This document shows, in pieces, positions 1 to 6,535 of a DNA stretch of 64,000 nucleotides. Every line of letters begins with the position of its first letter. Position 1 is the first letter of the stretch. The stretch is from Leeia aquatica (GTDB taxonomy: Bacteria; Pseudomonadota; Gammaproteobacteria; Burkholderiales; Leeiaceae), in the NCBI RefSeq assembly GCF_012641365.1, contig NZ_JABAIM010000004.1, positions 186,001 to 250,000 of the forward strand. The letters are read 5' to 3'. Below the pieces are notes generated by a model, which was given only the letters and a program-made list of their open reading frames with translations, had not been told where the DNA came from and did no database searches. The position numbers and the translations under genes are program-made.

Positions 1-830
1 ATGGCGGCCATCTGCGCCAAGGTATGGATCTGGTCGCCCGGCAGTTTGTCCGGGTAGCCGCTACCATCCATCCGCTCATGATGGTGCAGGGTAATGTCGA
101 GCGGGATATCGCCCACACCCTGGGTTTCCAGCAAGATGGCGTGCCCGTCGGATGGATGGCGCTTGATGATCTCGAACTCTTCATCGGTCAACCGGCCTGG
201 CTTGTTCAGCACCTCATCTGGCACTTTCATCTTGCCGGTATCGTGCAGCAGGCCGCCAATGCCGGCCTGGCGGGTGGTTTCGGTATCAATGCCAACTGCC
301 TTGCAGAAGGTGACCATCAAGGTGCAGACGCTGACCGAGTGCAGGAAGGTGTAATCATCCTTGGTCTTGAGGCGCAGCAGACTGGTCAGTGCGCCACCAT
401 TGCGCATCAGGGAGGAGGTGATGTCTTCGACCAGGGGCTCGACATTTTCCATATTGATGGCCTTGCCCAGCCGTACATCCTGCATCACCGAGCGGACAAT
501 GCGGGTGGCCTGATGGCGGATCTTCTTGGCCCGCTCCATTTCTGCCGCCACGCTGACCTGGATGACTGGAACCGGTTCCTGTGCCGCCTCCAGCATCTCC
601 GCCTGCAGCTGTGCGTTGACCTCCTCCATGGTGGGGGCGTCCGACACATCCAGCCCTTTGTCGGTATCAATGTACAGCTCGTGGATACCGGCATCGCGGA
701 TCTTCTGGATCTCGGCTTCGGTTTTCAGCGGGAACTGGTTGCGGACAAAGGGGTGAGACATCCAGTCACAAATCAGATCATGCACATACATGCCGGGCTT
801 GATTTGTTCTACGGTGATTTTCTTCAGCAT
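1..830 (-). CDS. HD-GYP domain c-di-GMP phosphodiesterase, DUF3391 N-terminus (3' end cut by window)
   Basis: The reading frame starts at ATG 830-828 with an in-frame stop just upstream, and runs off the left edge after about 276 codons. The first ~140 residues (MLKKITVEQIKPGMYVHDL onward) match the DUF3391 region that precedes many HD-GYP domains. Then come TFLHSVSV, HDTGKMKVP and HHERMDGSGYP, so the metal-binding His/Asp residues and the GYP signature are all present. The family hydrolyses cyclic di-GMP in the cytoplasm. No strong Shine-Dalgarno is visible. A terminator and a second HD-GYP-type gene lie just upstream on the same strand. Confidence 0.9.
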   Translation of the reverse strand, partial: MLKKITVEQIKPGMYVHDLICDWMSHPFVRNQFPLKTEAEIQKIRDAGIHELYIDTDKGLDVSDAPTMEEVNAQLQAEMLEAAQEPVPVIQVSVAAEMERAKKIRHQATRIVRSVMQDVRLGKAINMENVEPLVEDITSSLMRNGGALTSLLRLKTKDDYTFLHSVSVCTLMVTFCKAVGIDTETTRQAGIGGLLHDTGKMKVPDEVLNKPGRLTDEEFEIIKRHPSDGHAILLETQGVGDIPLDITLHHHERMDGSGYPDKLPGDQIHTLAQMAA

Positions 831-910
831 GGTCAGTTAGTCCGAAACATCGCTGGGGAACCATTCCGCCTGGGCAGGCCCGTGACCGTCGGTGAATCCC
901 GAACGACAGG

Positions 911-958
911 CAAAAAAGAACGGTAGAGTCTAAAGAGGGAGGGCAGCTGACTCTACCG
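911..958 (-). terminator. Rho-independent terminator with long loop
   Basis: A perfect 10-bp inverted repeat, CGGTAGAGTC at 921-930 and GACTCTACCG at 949-958, encloses an 18-nt loop. Read on the minus strand it is followed by TTCTTTTTT (912-920), so it would end transcripts of the upstream HPt/HD-GYP gene before the next gene. Confidence 0.7.
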
Positions 959-1001
959 CCATTTAAACGCACTACCGAGGAGAACCTGAATTCAGCATAG
1001 A

Positions 1002-2096
1002 CTACCCGGCATCGGTCTGCCGCATTTTCTGCATCGCCCACTGATTGAAAATTTCCACCCAGCGACGGGAAAACTGGCTGCCACTGCAGGCATTGATTTC
1101 GGACACGGCACGCAGCAAAGAGCGGCCATGCTCGCGGTCAGCACGCGGATTGGTCATGGCGTAGTAGGCATCGACCAAGGCAAGCAGCTTGCCCCCTTCG
1201 CACAGACGCTCTTCCTTCAGGCCAAAGGGGTAGCCCTTGCCATTGACCCACTCATGGTGTTGCGCCACCATCTCGGCAGCATCCAGCCAGTAAGGCATGC
1301 GGTATAACAATTCACTGGCCTGCTGTACATGATTGCGGATGCCGTCGATCTCACTCTCGTCCAGCTTGCCGATCTTTTGCACCATGGCTTCGGGTAGCAA
1401 GGCCATGCCGAGGTCATGTACATAAATGGCAATGGCCAGCTGGGTGGGGTCAACCGGGCGCCCCGCCAGTCGGTTCAGCTCCATCGCCAGATTGATTTGC
1501 AGGTTGGTGCGGTCGGTCCAGTAGGGGTTCTTTGCATCCAGCGCCAGCGCCAGGCTGCGGAAGAATTCCAGATCCGCTTCCAGGTCCTGTGGAAACAGGT
1601 GACGCATCTCTACCGGTGCGGGACGGCTGGGGGCGGGCTTCTCGTAGTGACCGGAAATCAGCGACAGCACCGCTTGCGCGGCCTCATCGACATGAGGCTG
1701 CCGGGCCTCGGCCAGCCGATTGAGGCCTGCCTCGATCAGCTCGGGCTGATGACCGGCCAGAGTATGTACATTGGCCAGCTGGATGGCCATTTCGCGCAGC
1801 CGGTCCAGTGACAGCAGCAAGGCTTCGGCCACCAGGGCAGTGCAGGAGAAGTGCTGCTCCTTCATGGCCGCCAGCACGTTCTCGATGGCATGGCCAAACT
1901 GGGTCAAGGTCTGGCTTTGGCACATGGCAAAGTTACCCTTGATCGAGTGAACCTCGCGGAACACGTCCCGCAGCAGCTCCAGATGCCCCGGATCATGTAC
2001 CAGCAGGTTCAAGTCTCGCTCAATATGCTCGACCGCCTCCGCCATCAGGTCGATCACCTCCGGCAACAGGGCAAAATTGGTGCGCGAGTAGTCCAT
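1002..2096 (-). CDS. HPt domain fused to degenerate HD-GYP domain
   Basis: 364 aa. I chose ATG 2096 because GGGAAG sits upstream of it; longer reading to 2210 runs into the divergent gene. Residues ~1-110 form an HPt-like helical domain with the phospho-acceptor motif HSIKG (His50). Residues ~190-330 resemble HD-GYP, with HD at 227-228, HH at 280-281 and GYP at 288-290. The usual HDxGK Lys is Met, the DG before GYP is NG, and the early metal-ligand His seems absent. It may therefore be a phospho-controlled c-di-GMP binder or weak phosphodiesterase (inference). It lies next to a canonical HD-GYP gene. Confidence 0.8.
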   Translation of the reverse strand: MDYSRTNFALLPEVIDLMAEAVEHIERDLNLLVHDPGHLELLRDVFREVHSIKGNFAMCQSQTLTQFGHAIENVLAAMKEQHFSCTALVAEALLLSLDRLREMAIQLANVHTLAGHQPELIEAGLNRLAEARQPHVDEAAQAVLSLISGHYEKPAPSRPAPVEMRHLFPQDLEADLEFFRSLALALDAKNPYWTDRTNLQINLAMELNRLAGRPVDPTQLAIAIYVHDLGMALLPEAMVQKIGKLDESEIDGIRNHVQQASELLYRMPYWLDAAEMVAQHHEWVNGKGYPFGLKEERLCEGGKLLALVDAYYAMTNPRADREHGRSLLRAVSEINACSGSQFSRRWVEIFNQWAMQKMRQTDAG

Positions 2097-2208
2097 GAGA
2101 AGCTTCCCGGTCACAGTAAACGGCATTACCATGCACAGCATTTGCGTTATAGACCATGCTGCTGTCCTTGCCCATGCCCAAAGGATCAGCTGCGCCGAGG
2201 GAGGTGAC

Positions 2209-2790
2209 ATGCTGATTTATCTGCACGGCTTTCAATCCAGTCCGCGTTCGTGGAAAGCGGTGCAGTTGGGTCAGTATCTGGCCGGACAAGCACGCAGCGA
2301 TTACCGTGTACCCGCTCTGCCCAGCCGCCCGATGGCAGCGGCGGATGCCCTCACCCAGCTGATTGAAGCGCAACAGACACCGCTATGCCTGATTGGCAGC
2401 TCGCTGGGTGGTTTCTATAGCCTGTGGCTGGCCGAGCGCTACGGCCTGCCCGCGATCCTGATCAATCCCGGTATTCACGCCGCACGGGACCTGGGCCGGT
2501 TTCAGGGCCACAACGTCAACCCGTATACCGGGGAGCATTACACCCTCAACGAGCTGGACCTGGCGGTATGGCAAGCGATGGAAGTGCCGGTAACGCGTCC
2601 AGAGCGCTACTGGCTGATGACACAGGAAGGCGATGAAGTGCTGAATTACCGGGAAGGGGTCAGCAAGCTGGCAGGCGCCCGCCAAACGGTTGAGGCGGGC
2701 GGTGACCACAGTTTTGTCGGTTTCGAGCGCTTTTTCCCGGAGATCCTCACTTTTGCCGAGCAGTACGCCTGTCTACCCCGCCGGGGATAA
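2209..2790 (+). CDS. yqiA: YqiA/UPF0227-type alpha/beta-hydrolase esterase
   Basis: 193 aa, from ATG 2209 with a good GGGAGG ribosome site at ~2199. The protein opens MLIYLHGFQSS, an oxyanion-type HG motif. The nucleophile elbow GSSLGG puts Ser65 at the catalytic position, and GDE and DHSF near the C-terminus can supply Asp and His. Length and motifs match the YqiA family of small cytoplasmic esterases, which act on short acyl esters and whose biological substrate is unknown. It is divergent from the HPt/HD-GYP gene with 112 bp between starts. Confidence 0.85.
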   Translation: MLIYLHGFQSSPRSWKAVQLGQYLAGQARSDYRVPALPSRPMAAADALTQLIEAQQTPLCLIGSSLGGFYSLWLAERYGLPAILINPGIHAARDLGRFQGHNVNPYTGEHYTLNELDLAVWQAMEVPVTRPERYWLMTQEGDEVLNYREGVSKLAGARQTVEAGGDHSFVGFERFFPEILTFAEQYACLPRRG

Positions 2791-3305
2791 CCTGAGCACC
2801 GATCCAGCAGATCAAATGCCCTTCACGCTGCTGCGTGCCGTCAAGTTGCCGGGCACCTTCTCCAAGCCATGCTGGGGTGTTCTGATGTGAGGCCCAGCGG
2901 CTGTGGCTGCCTGCACAAGCAGCATGGCTGGTCTTGTCGCGCATCATGTTGCCCCCTCGGCATGCGGCGGGTCATTCTGACCTCATGCATCACCTGCCCG
3001 CAGCGGCAGGCCTCCCCCGTCTTTCATACCTGTTAGCAGGTTGTCGCCGTCGTTGACCGCACGGACTTCGCATGCAGCGTCCCTCTTTAGCGAGGATATT
3101 GCACGATCCTGCTCATTTTCAAATCAAAGAGAAACAGGCAATGGCTGAGTAGGATTGTGGCTTAGGCTAAAGGGTATTTATCCGTAGAATGCATCCATCG
3201 ACTCAGCAAAACCCAACCGCTGATTTTCGAGTCAGGTTGAAGCCAAGCTGATGTAGCGAATGGCGTTTGTGTAATTTTTAATAGTAATTTAAAAGGAATG
3301 ACATC
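2791..3305. other. 515-bp intergenic region, no gene supported
   Basis: No reading frame here has a ribosome site and plausible composition; a 66-codon minus-strand frame looks like chance. The right end becomes AT-rich and presumably carries the promoter of the first small secreted protein. A short element AGGATTGTG (3151-3159) followed by AGAATGCAT (3186-3194) recurs, as AGGATTGTG and GGAATGCAT, upstream of the second small gene (3588-3620). Confidence 0.5.
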
Positions 3306-3310
3306 ATGAA
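3292..3310 (+). repeat. 19-nt translation-initiation repeat, copy 1
   Basis: AAAGGAATGACATCATGAA is identical at all three small secreted-protein genes. AAAGGA is the ribosome site, 8 nt from the true ATG. The ATG inside the repeat is too close to the ribosome site to be used. Confidence 0.8.
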
Positions 3311-3530
3311 AAAGACGATTCTGGCCACTGCTTTACTGACTTTGTTTGCGGGTTCTGCTTTTGCAGGCAGTGATAACGACCACGGTGCCGATCGCTTGCT
3401 GAACCAGCAACTGGCTCAAATGCAAGAAGCCGACATGTCCACAGGCAAGCCAGCAGAGCAAGCTGCGCGCCCCGTGGCAAAGCAAAGCCACTTTGACGAG
3501 GCTAGCGCACAAAAAGAAAGCCGTAAATAA
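3306..3530 (+). CDS. Small secreted protein, GSDxDHGADR family, paralog 1
   Basis: 74 aa. The first 20 residues are a Sec signal peptide (MKKT, hydrophobic core, AFA cleavage site). The mature protein would be ~54 aa and starts GSDNDHGADRLLNQ, followed by a Gln/Lys-rich, polar tail. I do not recognise the family. The core is acidic with a His and could bind metal, but there is no proof. The DNA for the core is almost identical to that of paralog 2 (two differences over about 54 nt), while the tails are unrelated. No Cys is present, so it is not a lipoprotein. The ribosome site is strong and is shared with the two following genes. Confidence 0.85.
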   Translation: MKKTILATALLTLFAGSAFAGSDNDHGADRLLNQQLAQMQEADMSTGKPAEQAARPVAKQSHFDEASAQKESRK

Positions 3531-3729
3531 GCCTAGAGATTTGTTTTTATCGTCACCAAGGTAAATATAAATAGGCAATTTACAAGCAGGATTGTGCCTT
3601 CACTCTAATATGGAATGCATTGTAGAGTAGGAGCCTATACCCGATAGCCATAAGGCTTTGCAGGGTTTGAAAAGACGAAATCGTTTTGTGCTTTTTTCAC
3701 AAGTCGAAATGAAATGAAATATTTTTGAT

Positions 3730-3748
3730 AAAGGAATGACATCATGAA
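3730..3748 (+). repeat. 19-nt translation-initiation repeat, copy 2
   Basis: Identical to the copies at 3292 and 3968. It holds the ribosome site and start codon of the second small secreted protein. Confidence 0.8.
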
Positions 3749-3938
3749 AAAGACCATTTTTGCCGCTTCGATGGTGACGCTGTTTGCGGGTGCTGCTTTT
3801 GCAGGCAGTGATAACGACCACGGTGCCGATCGCCTGCTGAATCAGCAACAGGTACAAAGCCAGGTGGTAACGAAAGCCTCGGCTCAGCCCGTTGTGAACA
3901 CAGCAACCCCGAGCCCGGAGCGCGATCGTAACGACTAA
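3744..3938 (+). CDS. Small secreted protein, GSDxDHGADR family, paralog 2
   Basis: 64 aa. A 20-residue signal peptide ending AFA is followed by mature GSDNDHGADRLLNQQ and a 30-residue Ala/Thr/Val-rich tail ending in charged residues. The core is identical to that of paralog 1 in protein and nearly so in DNA, which suggests recent duplication or gene conversion with tail replacement. It lies 213 bp after paralog 1, with an AT-rich upstream region that probably holds its own promoter. Paralog 3 follows 43 bp later, probably on the same transcript. Function unknown; a periplasmic or extracellular location is inferred from the signal peptide. Confidence 0.85.
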   Translation: MKKTIFAASMVTLFAGAAFAGSDNDHGADRLLNQQQVQSQVVTKASAQPVVNTATPSPERDRND

Positions 3939-3967
3939 GTGTGATGTGTCTTCCGGTCTGCGATCTG

Positions 3968-3986
3968 AAAGGAATGACATCATGAA
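3968..3986 (+). repeat. 19-nt translation-initiation repeat, copy 3
   Basis: Identical to the copies at 3292 and 3730. It fixes the start of the third small protein at 3982 rather than at the in-frame codon at 3946. Confidence 0.8.
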
Positions 3987-4200
3987 GAAGACGATACTGG
4001 CCGCTGCGTTTGTCGCACTGTCAGCCGGAACCGTGTTTGCCGGCAGTGATGGCGACCACGGTGCCGACCGCCCCCTGAATCAGACCCGGTGGCAAAGCAT
4101 GTTTATGGCGAAGTCGGCCGACAAGCTACTGGCTGAAGATGGCCTGACAGGGGATGGCCACCGTACCGATGGTGTCCCGCCTCGGGGAAGCCTTCAATAA
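3982..4200 (+). CDS. Small secreted protein, GSDxDHGADR family, paralog 3
   Basis: 72 aa. The start at 3982 is set by the shared 19-nt initiation repeat. The signal peptide ends VFA, and the mature part begins GSDGDHGADRPLNQ: the same core with N-to-G and L-to-P changes, so it is the most diverged of the three. The tail includes a second DGHRTDG segment that loosely echoes the core. No domain is recognised. It is followed by a 277-bp gap and two AraC-type regulators; a functional link is possible but unproven. Confidence 0.8.
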   Translation: MKKTILAAAFVALSAGTVFAGSDGDHGADRPLNQTRWQSMFMAKSADKLLAEDGLTGDGHRTDGVPPRGSLQ

Positions 4201-4331
4201 ACGGTACAGGCACAGAGGATGACCGTGGTGCAGGGTGCATATAGTGTTTGTCGTCAGTCAGGCCCACGCTGAATGCGCATCTGCATCGGTTGATGCAAAT
4301 TCAGTGTGTGGCCGGCCTGTTACGGGATCAT

Positions 4332-4348
4332 CCCGGCAGGTTGCCGGG
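4332..4348. other. Hairpin between secreted-protein cluster and AraC genes
   Basis: CCCGGCA and TGCCGGG form a perfect 7-bp stem with a 3-nt loop. No T-run follows, so it may be a weak terminator or a protein-binding site. Confidence 0.35.
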
Positions 4349-4424
4349 CGGAGCCTGAGTCAGGTTTGGACAATTAGGCAAGCATGCCAGAGTTTTGGGC
4401 GGAGGGGCGGTGTGAGGGGCTGTG

Positions 4425-4430
4425 TATAAT
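4425..4430 (+). promoter_or_regulatory. Candidate -10 box for AraC gene
   Basis: An exact TATAAT lies 48 bp before the first possible start. No good -35 is visible at 16-18 bp, which would fit an activator-dependent or self-controlled promoter. Confidence 0.35.
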
Positions 4431-4477
4431 TTTATCTCATGCTGATGAGGTTGCCTGTCGTTTGACCTTGCAGCCTC

Positions 4478-5386
4478 ATGTCTACTGCGAGAGAACGGAT
4501 CATGGCAAGGGAATTGGCGAGTGCGCTGGCGCGGAGTGTGGAGCAGGACGGGATCACGTCGGTATCGATCCCTCGGGTCCGCTTGCTGCGAGCAAGCCAG
4601 CCCACACCGCCATGTCATGCGCCACAAGACCCTGTGGTGTGTGTGGTGGCGCAAGGCACCAAGCAGGTGGTGCTGGGGGAGCAGACGTATACCTACGGCC
4701 CCGGTCAGTTTTTGATCGTAAGCGCGGACTTGCCGGTATCGGCCAGCGTAACGGAAGCTTCTCCGGATGCGCCTTATCTGGGGATCAGCCTGAGCCTGGA
4801 CCCGGTGATCCTGAGCGAGCTGATTGATACGGCCCATGTTGCGGCAGAGTTGCGTGAGCCCTTGACACGCGGCATCGAAGTGGCCACGGCGAACCCGGAG
4901 CTGCTGGATGCCTTGGTGCGTCTGGTCAATCTGCTTGGCACCGAACGGGCTTCGGATCAACAGGTGCTGGCACCGCTGGCGGAACGGGAAATTCTGTACC
5001 GGCTGTTGACGAGTGAGCTGGGTGGGCGCCTGTACCAGATTGCACACGCCGAAAGCAAGCTATCGCAAATCAATAAGGCAATAGGCTGGATCAAGGGGCA
5101 TTACGACAAGCCGATCCGGGTTGAGGAGGTCGCATCTCAGGTCAATATGAGCGTGTCGTCCTTCCATCACCATTTCCGGACGGTAACGTCGATGAGCCCG
5201 CTGCAGTATCAGAAGCAACTGCGCTTGCAAGAGGCGCGCCGATTGATGCTGGTGCAGGCACTGGACGCGGCGGCGGCGGGTTTCATGGTGGGCTATCAAA
5301 GTCCATCGCAGTTTTCGCGCGAGTATTCACGGATGTTTGGCATGTCGCCAAAGAAGGACGTGGAGCATGCCCGGCGAATGAACTAA
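4478..5386 (+). CDS. AraC-family transcriptional regulator (AraC_N type), copy 1
   Basis: 302 aa. The start is uncertain: ATG 4502, preceded by GAGAGAACGG, would give 294 aa. Residues ~25-180 form the cupin-like AraC_N sensor domain (VCVVAQGTKQVVLGEQTYTY). Residues ~195-300 carry two helix-turn-helix units, with MSPLQYQKQLRLQEARRLM and VGYQSPSQFSREYSRMFGMSP being typical of the AraC DNA-binding domain. The ligand is unknown. It is followed 135 bp later by a paralog in the same direction, and it lies downstream of the three small secreted-protein genes. Confidence 0.9.
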   Translation: MSTARERIMARELASALARSVEQDGITSVSIPRVRLLRASQPTPPCHAPQDPVVCVVAQGTKQVVLGEQTYTYGPGQFLIVSADLPVSASVTEASPDAPYLGISLSLDPVILSELIDTAHVAAELREPLTRGIEVATANPELLDALVRLVNLLGTERASDQQVLAPLAEREILYRLLTSELGGRLYQIAHAESKLSQINKAIGWIKGHYDKPIRVEEVASQVNMSVSSFHHHFRTVTSMSPLQYQKQLRLQEARRLMLVQALDAAAAGFMVGYQSPSQFSREYSRMFGMSPKKDVEHARRMN

Positions 5387-5521
5387 GTGGCGTCAGCGGC
5401 CTTGGGCTGAGGGTGGGCTGTTATCCGAGGTTGGGACAAGGCATCGTCGGGTGGGTGTGCTGAGTGAACGACATGAATTAACAGAGGGCACCCTTTCCGG
5501 CAAGGGCTAAGCGAATCGCCC

Positions 5522-6460
5522 ATGCTCAGGCATGATTTGGCTTTGGAGGCCGCTTTGGATCGTTCCTCACAACTGGCTGCATTGATTGAGCGGCATACCG
5601 GCGTCGACGGGGTGTTCGACACGGCGTTGCCCCGCCTTTCCCTGATTCGCTGCTCCAGGCCACTGGGGCCCATCTATGCCATGAGTCGGCCAATGGTAAG
5701 CCTGGTCGCCCAAGGCGCACGGACGACGTGCCTGGGAGATGAGCATTACAACCTGGATAGCCAGCATCATCTGCTTTTTACGGCAGAGCTACCGGTGGTC
5801 GGCCATGTGCTGGAAGCCTCACCCGAGCGCCCTTATCTGGGTCTGCAACTGGATATTGACCCCTGTAGCCTGGCCGAGGTATTGGCTAGTGCTTGTCTGC
5901 ACACCACGCTCAAGTCTCCCCTGGTGTTGGCCATGGCACGAAATGTCAGCTGCCGTTCTTTACAAGAAGCGCTGGTTCGCCTGTTGCAGCTATTGGATCA
6001 CCCCCGTGATATGGCCGTGCTGGCCCCGCTGATTGAAAAAGAAATCCTCTACTGGGTGGCGATGGCCAGCCCCGGGCAAATGTTGCAGCAGGTGTGCTGC
6101 CCAGACAGCAAGCTGTCCCACGTCAACAAAGTGATACAGCAGATCCTGAAGGGGTTTCGTCACCCGCTGAATATGGAGCGCCTCGCACACAAGGCGGGCT
6201 TGCCCCCCTCCTGTATGCCGAAATATTTTAAAGCGGTAACGGGGCTGACACCGGTGCAATACCAGAAGCAGCTCCGTTTACGCGAAGCGCGTCGCTTGAT
6301 CTATTGCCAAGCGCTTGATATGGCGCACGCCAGCAAGCATGTGGGCTACGAATGCGATATGGCGTTCCATCGGGATTACGCCCGATTCTTCGGTGTCCCC
6401 CCCATGCGTAACCATGCTGAAGGGCGCCACATGTGGGTTAATACCCTGGGCCAGGCGTAA
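5522..6460 (+). CDS. AraC-family transcriptional regulator (AraC_N type), copy 2
   Basis: 312 aa. Same layout as the preceding gene: AraC_N cupin domain (~40-190, VSLVAQGARTTCLGDEHYNL) and an AraC DNA-binding domain (~210-305, LTPVQYQKQLRLREARRLI, VGYECDMAFHRDYARFFGVPP). Identity with copy 1 is strongest in the second helix-turn-helix. The N-terminal half has diverged, so the two probably sense different ligands or control different sites (inference). The upstream ribosome site is weak. A C-terminal extension of ~15 residues is unusual. Confidence 0.88.
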   Translation: MLRHDLALEAALDRSSQLAALIERHTGVDGVFDTALPRLSLIRCSRPLGPIYAMSRPMVSLVAQGARTTCLGDEHYNLDSQHHLLFTAELPVVGHVLEASPERPYLGLQLDIDPCSLAEVLASACLHTTLKSPLVLAMARNVSCRSLQEALVRLLQLLDHPRDMAVLAPLIEKEILYWVAMASPGQMLQQVCCPDSKLSHVNKVIQQILKGFRHPLNMERLAHKAGLPPSCMPKYFKAVTGLTPVQYQKQLRLREARRLIYCQALDMAHASKHVGYECDMAFHRDYARFFGVPPMRNHAEGRHMWVNTLGQA

Positions 6461-6496
6461 TGCCGGCAGGTGGGGGACGCCACCCGCCGCCTCGGC

Positions 6497-6502
6497 TATA
6501 AT
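6497..6502 (+). promoter_or_regulatory. Candidate -10 box before RNB ribonuclease
   Basis: An exact TATAAT lies 34 bp before the ATG at 6536, just after the AraC copy 2 stop. No clear -35 is seen. Confidence 0.35.
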
Positions 6503-6535
6503 CGCTGCTTCGAATGACGGTCTGGCAGTGCGCGC

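Noticed and set aside
2747-2947. 66-codon minus-strand frame in the gap after the YqiA-type gene
   Set aside because: No ribosome site, no motif, and it overlaps the end of the real gene.
3299-3308. Possible three-codon upstream frame ATG-ACA-TCA-TGA overlapping the small-protein start
   Set aside because: The ribosome site AAAGGA touches this ATG directly, too close for use; the spacing suits the second ATG, which opens the secreted protein.
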